64,000 nucleotides of DNA from Parachryseolinea silvisoli (GTDB taxonomy: Bacteria > Bacteroidota > Bacteroidia > Cytophagales > Cyclobacteriaceae): positions 124,001-188,000 of the forward strand of contig NZ_JAIOAO010000007.1 of NCBI RefSeq assembly GCF_021190955.1. The letters run 5' to 3'. Positions 16,796 to 24,611 of the stretch are shown here, one piece after another. The position numbers and the translations under genes were made by a program. Below the pieces are notes generated by a model. The model was not told where the DNA came from. It ran no database searches and worked only from the letters and a program-made list of their open reading frames with translations. Each line of letters starts with the position of its first letter. Within the stretch, counting starts at the first letter, position 1.

Positions 16796-18235
16796 CTAAA
16801 AATCCGCAGGCGTTATCGTCCAGTTATAGGTGTCGCGTAATGCTTCCAGCGCATCGATCGCCTCGGGTGTAGGCGGGCCGAGGATGTCGCCGCTGATAGG
16901 GTCAACCGGCAGCCAAAGCGCGCCCTCGTAGAGGCTGTTCGTTCCCGCGGACGCATACAGATCGAGAATGATCTGGTTCAGCGCAGTCGGCGAGAATTGG
17001 AGATTACCATTGAGGTATACAAATTTCAACCGCGGGTTAGCCGACACATTGAAGGTCTCGACATTGCTAAAAGAAAGGCTCAGCGACACCAGTTCGGGAT
17101 TGTGCGAGAAGTCGTATTCACGCGGGCTGAAGTTATTGCCGTTGGTAAACTCGTGCAGTGCCGGGGCGTGCCGCAGCGATATCTCCCTAATATATCCGGT
17201 GTTGGGAATATTCAGCTCGCCGAGCTTGTCAAGATCGCCACCAATGCTGACAAAGTGCGGACCGGGTGTAGGATACGGATGGTATGCATACAGAAAGTCA
17301 GCGGGACGGGTGACTTCTTCCAGGATGCCGCCATCCCCCCAGTCGACCCAGAACGTTGCAGCACTGTTGTTCACACTGTTCAGCAGCACTTCAAAATCAT
17401 ATGAACCGAGCATGAAATCTCTGCCCCAGGCTTCAAATGTCACGCCGGGTTGCAGTTCCACCACCAGCGCTTGTCCTTGCAACTCCGCTTGCAACGCCTC
17501 TACCGTGAAGTAACGCGAGTAACGCATGTGGCCATGCTCCTGAACGACGAGCGTATAGTTTACATTGGGTTCGTTCGCGAACGTGATGCCGTTCACGGCG
17601 GCCGGCAGGTATTCGTCGTACAGCGTATCGCGCTCGAGATCGGTAATTTCGTGCAGGATAATTACCCGGGCTGACGAAAGCTGGAAGCCGCCTTCCTCCG
17701 GACGGAAGACCGACAGCGCAAAGAGTTCCTGCAGCACGGGAACAATGCTAAAGGATACATAGCCAAAATCGTCCGGCTCGTAGCCCGACGTCGACACGAC
17801 TTGCATTGCCACGTTGGTCACTTCGCCATTCTCGATCGAGAACGACACCGGCAGCGGATCGTCTACCGCACCGGCCAGCGGCGAACCTTCTTCCGGCGTG
17901 GCATAGAGTACCTCCTGATCACCATCGGCAATAAAGAACGAAACGATGTTATAGTTGCCGGGAGCCAGTGACAACGTTTCACTGATGAAGTGTTCGCCCA
18001 TTTGAAATACCGCCAACTCTTTCAGCGTTTCGATGGGCTCGCCATCCGGTGTTTCGATGCTGACGTACAGGGCTGAGCCTTCCGGCAGTGCTGCCACGCG
18101 GCCATTGTCGCTTCCCGAAGGCGCGCGGAATTCGAATTTGATTTTACCAGGGCGTGCGGTTTCTTCATCATGACACGCATTCAACGCGAGCATCGCGAAG
18201 AATAGCAGGAATACATACGAGGTACTTTTTTTCAT
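16796..18235 (-). CDS. Array lipoprotein 8 (full-length form, first gene of the array)
   Basis: 479 residues; the promoter-proximal member. Lipobox LNAC (Cys21) then HDEET. Domain 1 contains LPEGSALYVSIETPDGE and a variant of the conserved block, AVDDPLPVSF, with Ala instead of Trp. Domain 2 has FGYVSFSI and a longer VIILHEITDLERDTLYDEYLPA strand. The PKD-like motif is FWVDWGDGGILEE, with HFVSIGGDLDKL. The LRR-like tail has EYDFSHNPELVSLSL and TFNVSANPRLKFVYL and ends YNWTITPADF. The ATG at 18235 begins a normal signal peptide; the longer frame from 18310 does not. It is the most divergent full-length member in domain 2. Confidence 0.85.
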   Translation of the reverse strand: MKKSTSYVFLLFFAMLALNACHDEETARPGKIKFEFRAPSGSDNGRVAALPEGSALYVSIETPDGEPIETLKELAVFQMGEHFISETLSLAPGNYNIVSFFIADGDQEVLYATPEEGSPLAGAVDDPLPVSFSIENGEVTNVAMQVVSTSGYEPDDFGYVSFSIVPVLQELFALSVFRPEEGGFQLSSARVIILHEITDLERDTLYDEYLPAAVNGITFANEPNVNYTLVVQEHGHMRYSRYFTVEALQAELQGQALVVELQPGVTFEAWGRDFMLGSYDFEVLLNSVNNSAATFWVDWGDGGILEEVTRPADFLYAYHPYPTPGPHFVSIGGDLDKLGELNIPNTGYIREISLRHAPALHEFTNGNNFSPREYDFSHNPELVSLSLSFSNVETFNVSANPRLKFVYLNGNLQFSPTALNQIILDLYASAGTNSLYEGALWLPVDPISGDILGPPTPEAIDALEALRDTYNWTITPADF

Positions 18236-18804
18236 AGCGCTATAGGGTCTAAATTGGTTATTGTCAATAGGAATGTTACCCCATCCGTTGGATACGTATG
18301 GACATAGCAATGCATGAAACGCCTACGGGGCAATTCAACTATGTTCAGCGCCGGCACATGGCGTTGACACACATGGATAAATTATATCAGGATACGACGT
18401 CTGGCAGACGAGCACAGGGCCAGGCCAGGTTTATAGAAGAAAATACGAAGGAGGGCGCCGCGCGCGGCAGTCGACAAAAAGGCCTGCAACTTGTTTTCAT
18501 AGACAGGAGGGTTTGACGTGTGATTACATATTACCAAACAAGATTAAAGACGTTGGAAAAAAAAGAAATGCCGGGTATAAAACTGAACCTGAAAAGGAAA
18601 TTCCCGCAGGGTCTGATCACGATCATCACCAGAAAACTCAATATCACATAATCCCTGGAAGAGTATATAAATGTAGGATTAAATATGGTATTCGCTACGC
18701 CGGCAAGGATAAAAATTAAGGAACTATACAAGCGTTGTAACGCTTATACAGACGGCTACCCGGCATTGGGTATTTTCAGCAACACGCGTACCTTTGACAC
18801 CGAC
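18236..18804. other. Intergenic region between divergent array and moeB-like gene
   Basis: 569 bases, AT-rich toward the right. It should hold the promoter of the lipoprotein array, but I see no clear minus-strand TAnnTTTG. The right end contains the plus-strand promoter at 18766-18796. Open frames here (for example 18298-18516) show no family features. Confidence 0.55.
18766..18796 (+). promoter_or_regulatory. Promoter of the MoeB/ThiF-rhodanese gene
   Basis: TTG (18766-18768), 20-base spacer, TACCTTTG (18789-18796), a full match to the Bacteroidota consensus. It supports the ATG at 18805 as start because longer in-frame starts would lie upstream of it. Confidence 0.7.
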
Positions 18805-19965
18805 ATGAATACACTTACGAACGAAGAGATTAAACGCTACGGCAGACACCTGGTGTTAGAAGAGTTTGGCATAAACGGTCAACAAAGTCTGAAGCGGGCC
18901 AGGGTGTTGGTGGTCGGCGCGGGCGGATTAGGCTCTCCTTCCCTACTCTACTTAGCCGCCGCGGGCGTGGGCACGCTAGGCATTGCCGACTTTGATACAG
19001 TAGATCTTTCGAACCTGCAACGGCAGGTGTTGTTTACGACGGATGACATTGGCCGCAACAAAGCCATGGCCGCGGCCGAGCGGCTGCAGCGACTTAACCC
19101 TACCATCACCCTGCATACACACACCACGCGCATCACCGCGGCCAATGCGCTCGAGCTTATCGCTGCGTACGACGTTGTGTTAGACGGCACCGATAACTTT
19201 CCCACACGGTATTTGCTGAACGACGCCTGTGTGTTGCTGGACAAGCCCCTGGTGTACGGCTCGATCCTACGGTTTGAAGGTCAGCTTGCCGTCTTTAACT
19301 GGCGGTACGCCGACGGTCACTATAGCGCCAACTACCGCGACCTGTTTCCCGTGCCGCCCGACCCGGCGTCGGTGCCCAATTGCGAGCAAGCGGGGGTATT
19401 GGGCGTGCTGCCGGGAATGATCGGCAGTATGCAGGCCAACGAAGTCATTAAAATAATTAGCGGCGTGGGCGAACCGCTGGCCGACAGGCTGTTGTTACTG
19501 GAGAGTACCACCATGCGCCAGCAGGTGATCCGTATCAAGCCCCAGGGCACTCGTGGCAGCATAAAACATTTATTGGATTATGATGAATTTTGTGGGATAA
19601 GTGCTGATAAATCCAAATCTTTGGACGTTAATAATCAAGAACATACCATGAAAGAAGTTACCGTACAGGAGCTGAAAGAGATGATAGACTCCGGAGCAGA
19701 TTTCCAACTGATCGATGTGCGGGAGCCGCACGAATTCGACATCTGCAACCTGCAGGGAGAGCTCATTCCCCAGGCCGACGTACCACACAGTGTAGACCGT
19801 ATTTCAAAAGATAAAAAAGTAGTGATTCACTGCCGCAGTGGCGCGCGGAGCGGCAACATGGTCCAGTGGCTTGAAAAGAACCACGGCTTTACCAACCTCT
19901 ACAACCTGCAGGGTGGGATTCTGGCGTGGGCGAGAGAGATTGATCCTGAAATGCCAACATACTAG
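18805..19965 (+). CDS. HesA/MoeB/ThiF-family adenylyltransferase fused to a rhodanese domain
   Basis: 386 residues. The N-terminal ~250 residues form an E1-like domain that would adenylate the C-terminus of a sulfur-carrier protein (MoaD or ThiS type): RYGRHLVLEEFGINGQQ, nucleotide loop VVGAGGLGSPSLLYLAAAGVG, DLSNLQRQVLF, and DGTDNFPTRYLLND. The C-terminal ~100 residues are a rhodanese domain with active-site loop CRSGARSG. This fused layout resembles eukaryotic MOCS3 and some bacterial MoeZ proteins, so it may both activate and sulfurate the carrier. The first zinc CxxC of classical MoeB is replaced by NYRDLFP. Whether it serves molybdopterin, thiamine or another sulfur pathway cannot be told from the neighbours. 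Confidence 0.88.
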   Translation: MNTLTNEEIKRYGRHLVLEEFGINGQQSLKRARVLVVGAGGLGSPSLLYLAAAGVGTLGIADFDTVDLSNLQRQVLFTTDDIGRNKAMAAAERLQRLNPTITLHTHTTRITAANALELIAAYDVVLDGTDNFPTRYLLNDACVLLDKPLVYGSILRFEGQLAVFNWRYADGHYSANYRDLFPVPPDPASVPNCEQAGVLGVLPGMIGSMQANEVIKIISGVGEPLADRLLLLESTTMRQQVIRIKPQGTRGSIKHLLDYDEFCGISADKSKSLDVNNQEHTMKEVTVQELKEMIDSGADFQLIDVREPHEFDICNLQGELIPQADVPHSVDRISKDKKVVIHCRSGARSGNMVQWLEKNHGFTNLYNLQGGILAWAREIDPEMPTY

Positions 19966-20024
19966 AGAAACAGGGTGAGTGTGAACCCGATAGCCATCGG
20001 GTGTGAGAGCGATACGATTAAAAG

Positions 20025-20056
20025 AAAGGCCGTCTCGAATATCGGGATGGCCTTTT
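20025..20056. terminator. Bidirectional terminator between convergent genes
   Basis: AAAGGCC (20025-20031) pairs with GGCCTTT (20049-20055), and the stem extends inward through six more pairs including G-U pairs. A-run and T-run flanks allow use from both sides. Confidence 0.8.
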
Positions 20057-20080
20057 CTTGTGACTATGATGTCGTGTGGC

Positions 20081-20500
20081 TTATTCCAACACCTCGAAGC
20101 TGTAGGTGATTCTCGCGCTCTTTTCGAGCGTGCGCGCGACCGAGCAATATTTCTCCACGGATAAGCTCACGGCTTTCTCGGCCTTCTGCGGGTCGACGTT
20201 CCCGTAAAGACGAAAGTGCGCGTGCACTTCAGTATATAATGCCGGCACGGCGTCCTTCTCACGCTCGCCAGTAATGGTAATCTTTATGTCGCGAAGGTCC
20301 TGTCGTTGTTTCTTTAGTACACTGACGACGTCGATGCCGCTGCAGCCACCCATGGCGGCCAACAACATCTGCATCGGGCGCATGCCATGGTTGCCCCCGC
20401 CGATATCGGGCGAGCCGTCCATCTCCACGCGGTTGCCATGCTCATTTACTGCCTCCATGTGGTAGGCGTCGTTCAAACGATTTACTTCTATCTTTATCAT
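20081..20500 (-). CDS. OsmC/Ohr-family protein
   Basis: 139 residues. OsmC-family proteins are small thiol peroxidases acting on organic hydroperoxides. The family pattern is visible: GGGNHGMRPMQMLLAAMGGCSGIDVVSVL with the first redox cysteine, and EKYCSVARTLEKSARITYSFEV with the second. The start ATG (20498-20500) overlaps the upstream symporter stop as ATGA, so the two are translationally coupled. The general OsmC (YhfA-like) branch fits better than Ohr proper. A longer open frame upstream lies inside the symporter and is rejected. Confidence 0.9.
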   Translation of the reverse strand: MIKIEVNRLNDAYHMEAVNEHGNRVEMDGSPDIGGGNHGMRPMQMLLAAMGGCSGIDVVSVLKKQRQDLRDIKITITGEREKDAVPALYTEVHAHFRLYGNVDPQKAEKAVSLSVEKYCSVARTLEKSARITYSFEVLE

Positions 20501-21894
20501 AATGCTTTTACTTCTGCTTCTTGCTGTTGCGGCCAGGCCAGGCTGCCGGTTATCATCGCCACCAGGCTTACCAGGGTGGCCGGCACCAGGCTGGGCCACT
20601 CCGTTTCGTATACTTCGAAGATAATCCATGTCATCATCCCCAGCGCCATGGCCAACAGGGCACCGGTGCTGCTGGAGCGCTTCCAGTAGATTCCCAGAGT
20701 GAGCGGCACAAACAGTGACACCAGGCTAAGGATGGACGACTCACCCACGAGCTCATAAATATTACTGCGCATACAGGCCATCGCCGTCGCCACAGCGCTA
20801 AAGGCAAGCACCGAAAGGCGCGTGAGCAGCAGAAACTGCCGGTCGTTGTAACGATGCCTGGTCAGCGGCTTGATCAGGTTTTCGGAAAAGATCGAGGCTG
20901 GAGCCAGGATGGCGGAGCTGGCCGTACTCATGATAGCCGACAGCAGCGATCCGAAAAACAAGATCTGGACAGGCAGCGCCGTGTGTGCCAGCACCATGTT
21001 GGGCAACGCCATCTGCGGGTCGCCGGCAATCATTTCCGGATAGAGGTGTTTGATGCAGAGGCCTATAAAGATTGGGAACATGGCAATCGTCAGATATAGA
21101 AACGCCGCGAAGTAACACGAAAGTTCCGCGGTGCGCGCAGAGCCGGCGGACATCGACCGCTGGAATACATCTTGCGAGGGAATGGACCCCAGGCCCAGGA
21201 CGGCCCACGCCGCCAGGTAGGTCACGATCTCGCGGGCATCCCATGTCGGCAGGAAGCGGAAGGTCCCGGCCGGTACTTCCTTTATGATATTGTCCAGGCC
21301 ACCCGCCTTGCCCGTCAGGATCACGGCGAGGATGACCATGCCGAGTATAATGATGATGCTTTGGATAAAATCCGTGATAGAGATCGCCCACATCCCCCCG
21401 ATATAGGTATATAACGTGACGACTACTGCACTGATCACAATGCCCTGCCACAGCGCCAGCCCCGTGACTGCACACAGCACCAGGCCCATGGCCACCAGCT
21501 GTGCAGCGATGTAGCCTACATAGGGAATGGCCAGGAATAAGCTGGCGGTAAGCTCGGTGGTCCTGCCATAGCGTGTCTTAAAGAAGTCACCCAGCGTGAG
21601 CAAGTTCATGTTGTAGAGCTTGCGGGCAAAGAACAACCCGAATAAGAGCAGACAGAGTGAGGCGCCAAACGGATCTTCCATAACAGCATACAGGCCGCCC
21701 TGGATAAATTCTGAAGAGGCGCCAAAGACGGTCTCCGACCCAAACCAGGTGGCGAACAAAGCAGCCGAGGAAATGGCAATGGGCAGGCTCCGGCCCGCCA
21801 GCAAAAAGTCGCCGGAGGTTTGCACCCGGCGGGAAGCCCAGATTCCCACCAGCACGGTCAGGATCAGGTAAGTAATGATAAAAGCAAGCAGCAA
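20497..21894 (-). CDS. Sodium:solute symporter (SSS family)
   Basis: A 465-residue inner membrane transporter with about 13 hydrophobic segments. It shows the SSS signs: SGDFLLAGRSLPIAISSAALFATWFGSETVFG near the first helices, LTLGDFFKTRYGR, and GGMWAISITDFIQSIIIILGM. The family imports small solutes such as sugars, proline or carboxylates with Na+. The substrate cannot be read from the sequence. The start is a TTG at 21892-21894; a stop lies five codons upstream, so no longer start exists. Its stop overlaps the osmC start by four bases (ATGA). Confidence 0.9.
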   Translation of the reverse strand: MLLAFIITYLILTVLVGIWASRRVQTSGDFLLAGRSLPIAISSAALFATWFGSETVFGASSEFIQGGLYAVMEDPFGASLCLLLFGLFFARKLYNMNLLTLGDFFKTRYGRTTELTASLFLAIPYVGYIAAQLVAMGLVLCAVTGLALWQGIVISAVVVTLYTYIGGMWAISITDFIQSIIIILGMVILAVILTGKAGGLDNIIKEVPAGTFRFLPTWDAREIVTYLAAWAVLGLGSIPSQDVFQRSMSAGSARTAELSCYFAAFLYLTIAMFPIFIGLCIKHLYPEMIAGDPQMALPNMVLAHTALPVQILFFGSLLSAIMSTASSAILAPASIFSENLIKPLTRHRYNDRQFLLLTRLSVLAFSAVATAMACMRSNIYELVGESSILSLVSLFVPLTLGIYWKRSSSTGALLAMALGMMTWIIFEVYETEWPSLVPATLVSLVAMITGSLAWPQQQEAEVKAL

Positions 21895-21963
21895 CGTATT
21901 ACAAGGTTATGGCATGACCGCTAAAATTAGAAAAGATCGCCGGAATTCCGCATACGCCCTCAC

Positions 21964-22872
21964 CTAACGACGGTCTTGTTTCTTCAGCTGAAAGGTGCGC
22001 GTGACGTTAAACCCGAGGTGGATCTTACCGTCAAAGAAATCGCCTTGCGTCTGGGTGATGAAGGTACGCTCTGTCAGGCTGGTCGTGTTGGTCAGCACCA
22101 GCTGGAACACGTGACCACCGGTCTCGATGTCGACACCAAACCCCAGGGAGTTGTACCGGGGCAATAGCTCCTGGGCCTCGAGCACATCGTTGTCGGGCGG
22201 ATCGATGCGGTAATAATATTCGGTGGTCAGCGCCACGCTTCGGGTAAGTTTTAAGCGGCCGCCGATACCAAGCGCCACGTGATCGTTGCGTTCAGCAGTC
22301 TTGCTCACAGCATTCTTATGAATAAATGTCGGCATGAGCTGCAGGGATAAGCGTGGCGAGAATTTGCGCGCCAGCAAAAGCTGGGTAGTATACGCCAGGC
22401 GGTCGGCCATCTCGAACCCTTCGGGCTCGTTATCGCGCTTGGGCGAAATGCTATAGGCCACGCCGCCCAGTGCCGTCAGGGTAAAGGGGAAGCTGTTCTT
22501 GCCCGTGCGTTGCGATAAGGCTTTATATTTCAGGTAGCCGTCCATGATCTTGTCGGAGGAGTTGCGACCGATGCTGACCGACAGGTTGTCGGTAATGCCA
22601 TAATCCAACCCCAGGCGCACAAAGGCTTCGTCCAGGCCAAACATTTCATACAAGCCACCGTCGAGCGGCCCAAACCGGTGGGCGAAGATAAATTCCAGCG
22701 TCCCCCCCTGCTTGGTCTCAATGGTATGCCCGTTGACCAACCGTGTGCCTTTGAAGGTGGCAATGGTATAGTCCGTCTCTGGTTTGGTTTTGTTGAGTTC
22801 GTCCAGCAGGTCGCCTTGGGCTTGCGCCAGCAGCGGCAGCAGGGTGACAAAAAATAGAATTCTTGTGATCAT
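21964..22872 (-). CDS. DUF5777-family outer membrane beta-barrel protein
   Basis: 302 residues with a signal peptide ending LLAQAQG. The mature part has alternating hydrophobic strands typical of outer membrane barrels and DUF5777 blocks: GTRLVNGHTIETKQGGTLEFIFAHRFGPL, GLYEMFGLDEAFVRLGLDYGITDNLSVSIGRNS, and a C-terminal IHLGFNVTRTFQLKK. It is third gene after the cytochrome and YceI genes, four bases from yceI, an arrangement repeated in Bacteroidota. The role is unknown; linkage suggests it works with the small cytochrome at the cell envelope. The ATG at 22872 starts the signal peptide. Confidence 0.88.
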   Translation of the reverse strand: MITRILFFVTLLPLLAQAQGDLLDELNKTKPETDYTIATFKGTRLVNGHTIETKQGGTLEFIFAHRFGPLDGGLYEMFGLDEAFVRLGLDYGITDNLSVSIGRNSSDKIMDGYLKYKALSQRTGKNSFPFTLTALGGVAYSISPKRDNEPEGFEMADRLAYTTQLLLARKFSPRLSLQLMPTFIHKNAVSKTAERNDHVALGIGGRLKLTRSVALTTEYYYRIDPPDNDVLEAQELLPRYNSLGFGVDIETGGHVFQLVLTNTTSLTERTFITQTQGDFFDGKIHLGFNVTRTFQLKKQDRR

Positions 22873-22876
22873 AGGG

Positions 22877-23419
22877 TTATTGGGCGCGGTAATTAAAATC
22901 GACGGTGACCTCCACCTGCTGGGCGATATTTTGCCAGACAATTTGCGGCACCTTTATGGCGTAGTCCTGAAGCTTGATGATAAAGTTTGACTTCATGGCC
23001 AGCGTCCCGCCTTTGCGTTCGACGGTTCCGGGAAACTGTATGTCTTTGGTCACACCGTGAATGGTCATCTTACCGACGGCATTAACTTGCTGCACACCTT
23101 CCGCTGTCGGGTCGAACCCAACGATCTGTCCCTCGAAGAATGCTTGCGGATATTTTTCCGACTCCACATACTTTTCATTAAAGTGCACCTGCATCAGCTT
23201 CTTTTGAAACTGAAAGTCTTTCATATTGAGCAGGTAGGCAATCTCGCCTTTAGATGCATCGAAGATGCTGCTCACTTTGGTGTTGGTGGCGGCGATGTCT
23301 TCAATGACGCCGTCAGAATGAAAGGATATAGTGGACTGATCCAGTACAAACCGATGCTGGGCGAAGCCGTGCACAGCTGTGAGCAACAGGCCAATCAAGA
23401 ATAAAACGACAAACCTCAT
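22877..23419 (-). CDS. YceI-family periplasmic lipid-binding-like protein
   Basis: 180 residues with signal peptide ending HGFAQ. The YceI lipocalin-like barrel is recognisable: HRFVLDQSTISFHSDGVIEDIAATNTKVSSIFD, the ASKGEIAYLLNMKDFQFQ strand, EKYVESEKYPQAFFEG and VGKMTIHGVTKDIQFPGTV. The fold binds isoprenoid or polyene-type lipids in characterised members. A GTG at 23425 directly follows the cytochrome stop, and the ATG two codons later at 23419 is taken as start. It sits between the cytochrome and DUF5777 genes with almost no spacing, so one transcript. The partner lipid is not known. Confidence 0.9.
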   Translation of the reverse strand: MRFVVLFLIGLLLTAVHGFAQHRFVLDQSTISFHSDGVIEDIAATNTKVSSIFDASKGEIAYLLNMKDFQFQKKLMQVHFNEKYVESEKYPQAFFEGQIVGFDPTAEGVQQVNAVGKMTIHGVTKDIQFPGTVERKGGTLAMKSNFIIKLQDYAIKVPQIVWQNIAQQVEVTVDFNYRAQ

Positions 23420-23425
23420 GCGCAC

Positions 23426-23785
23426 TTAATCCCCCCTTGCCCCGTTTTCGATCCAACAATACAAAGCATTCTTTTCAGACTCTGTCAGGCTTCCCACCCG
23501 CGGCATGTGGTCAGGATCGCTGGCCGGCAGCTGGGTGCGCCGCTGGATTTCCGCGGCATGCTCCTGTAAATTGGTGAGTACCTTCCAGTTAGGAATTCCG
23601 CTGGCACCGTCGTGACAGCCCGAAAAAGCACAATTGGTATTAATGATAGGGATAATGTTTTCGGTGTATTTCACGTCGACCGTGGTACAGTTCACCCCGC
23701 CGGGGGGCGGCTCGTCCAGGTTGTGGTAGACACAGGCCTGCGTAGTGGCAAGCAGCAGTGCCCAGGCGCACAGAGGGGTCTTCAT
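23426..23785 (-). CDS. Small c-type cytochrome-like lipoprotein with CX4CH motif
   Basis: 119 residues. Hydrophobic leader ending TTQAC suggests a lipoprotein. The mature chain has TNCAFSGCHDG, a CX4CH variant of the heme-attachment motif, and a later MPRVGSLTESEKNALYCWIENGA, a cytochrome-like C-terminus with Met as a possible sixth heme ligand. This type recurs in Bacteroidota as the first gene of cytochrome / YceI / DUF5777 operons. Heme attachment is inferred, not proved, because CX4CH is unusual. The ATG at 23785 is preferred to 23824 because it begins the signal peptide. Confidence 0.8.
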   Translation of the reverse strand: MKTPLCAWALLLATTQACVYHNLDEPPPGGVNCTTVDVKYTENIIPIINTNCAFSGCHDGASGIPNWKVLTNLQEHAAEIQRRTQLPASDPDHMPRVGSLTESEKNALYCWIENGARGD

Positions 23786-24073
23786 ACTCAAATATACAGC
23801 AAAAAACAGAGGGAGCGTGAGCACGGAGGCGGAAAACCCGCGTAAGCATGGGGGTGGCTTTATGCCTTCAATAGGACTTTAGTAGGGCGTATGTACGGCT
23901 TTGATACGGGTATGACCTCAGCCAGCCATCCCTATGTCAAAGCTATCTCCATACCTATACCAAAGCTACGGATAACTTATAGTAGCCTTTATGTAATGCC
24001 GTGCGGGGATATGCCAGTACCTTATAAATCGGGTAACGCGGCACAGTTCAGTAATTTCCAAAACGGTATAAAA

Positions 24074-24137
24074 TGAGAATCCCCCGAAATCCTGGATTCC
24101 GGGGGATAATCACTGTCTATAGTTGGCTTTAATCTTG
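24074..24137 (-). ncRNA. Candidate small RNA, copy A
   Basis: On the minus strand a TATCTTTG promoter element (24141-24148) is followed about four bases later by a 22-base block (24114-24135) identical to copy B, then by a hairpin with ATCCCCC/GGGGGAT arms (24079-24085 and 24101-24107) and a T-rich tail. This is a complete promoter, body and terminator layout for an RNA of about 64 bases. No convincing -33 TTG is found for this copy. It could instead be a processed or attenuated 3' element of the upstream transcript. Confidence 0.5.
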
Positions 24138-24253
24138 ATTCAAAGATATAGCGTGAGGGCTTTTCCGCCAGCACTAAATCGACCACTTGAAAATATCGCA
24201 GATGAATGGAATGTTACGGGGGATGAAGAGCATTTAACAGGGGTCTATATAAT

Positions 24254-24315
24254 TGAAAATCCCCCGAAGTTCTCGACTAAGGGGGATTGTCATGTCTATA
24301 GTTGGCTTTAATCTG
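24254..24315 (-). ncRNA. Candidate small RNA, copy B
   Basis: Same design as copy A, 179 bases away: promoter TTG (24346-24348), 19-base spacer, TAATTTTG (24319-24326); then the shared 22-base block at 24293-24314; then a hairpin AATCCCCC/GGGGGATT (24258-24265 and 24281-24288) followed by TTTTC. The 5' block is identical between copies while hairpin loops differ, which suggests that the unpaired 5' end is the conserved functional part. An alternative is that both are terminators of the transporter operon that share flanking sequence by duplication. Confidence 0.55.
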
Positions 24316-24318
24316 TAT

Positions 24319-24348
24319 CAAAATTAGGGTTTTATTCGATTTCTACAA
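24319..24348 (-). promoter_or_regulatory. Promoter of small RNA candidate B
   Basis: TTG, 19 bases, TAATTTTG on the minus strand, a full match to the Bacteroidota consensus. The predicted transcript start coincides with the first base of the repeated block. Confidence 0.6.
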
Positions 24349-24422
24349 CCGATTGCGCAAGAAATTGTACAAAATTTCTATCACCTGACCGTTTTCTGAA
24401 AATTATCATTTGATTTCCAACG

Positions 24423-24611
24423 TTACCGATGGGTTGCCGAGTCAGTGGCAAGGGTGTCGCCTTTTTGCAGATAGGTGTCTTTGATACGCTCCTGTAACTG
24501 CGGTTTTGAGCCCGGAAAGGTGGTTCGCCGGCTGATGTCATAGCTGATCCAGGCGATGCCCAACACAAATACGATTGCCATGCCGGCAAAAATCTTTTTA
24601 CCGCGTGTCAT
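24423..24611 (-). CDS. Small single-pass membrane protein coupled to the large transporter
   Basis: 62 residues: a basic start (MTRGKK), one hydrophobic segment (IFAGMAIVFVLGIAWISY, about residues 7-24) and a charged hydrophilic tail with LQERIKDTYLQKGDT. The start overlaps the stop of the transporter-HEAT-cNMP gene as ATGA, a typical sign of translational coupling, so it is likely a real gene and perhaps an accessory subunit. I recognise no family. An overlapping open frame at 24332-24589 is in another frame and lacks such features. Confidence 0.65.
   Translation of the reverse strand: MTRGKKIFAGMAIVFVLGIAWISYDISRRTTFPGSKPQLQERIKDTYLQKGDTLATDSATHR

Larger units (their letters stand above)
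23786..24422. other. Gene-poor intergenic region with twin repeats
   Basis: 637 bases. Two minus-strand TAGCTTTG elements (23938-23945 and 23961-23968) may serve the cytochrome operon. The remainder is dominated by two copies of a roughly 65-base element, listed separately as small RNA candidates. No protein gene is evident. Confidence 0.6.

Noticed and set aside
6805-18235. Reading the lipoprotein array as a polysaccharide utilisation locus
   Set aside because: No SusC-type TonB receptor, SusD motif, glycoside hydrolase or sensor lies in or next to the array.
18298-18516. 72-codon open frame upstream of the lipoprotein array
   Set aside because: No start context, family features or conserved neighbours; overlaps the region expected to hold the array promoter.
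20501-20629. Longer N-terminus for the OsmC-family protein
   Set aside because: The extra 43 residues lie in the symporter coding region in another frame, and the ATG at 20500 matches the family start and the ATGA overlap.
24332-24589. 85-codon open frame overlapping the small coupled membrane protein
   Set aside because: Different frame, no coupling to the transporter stop and no clear membrane segment; the 62-residue frame fits better.
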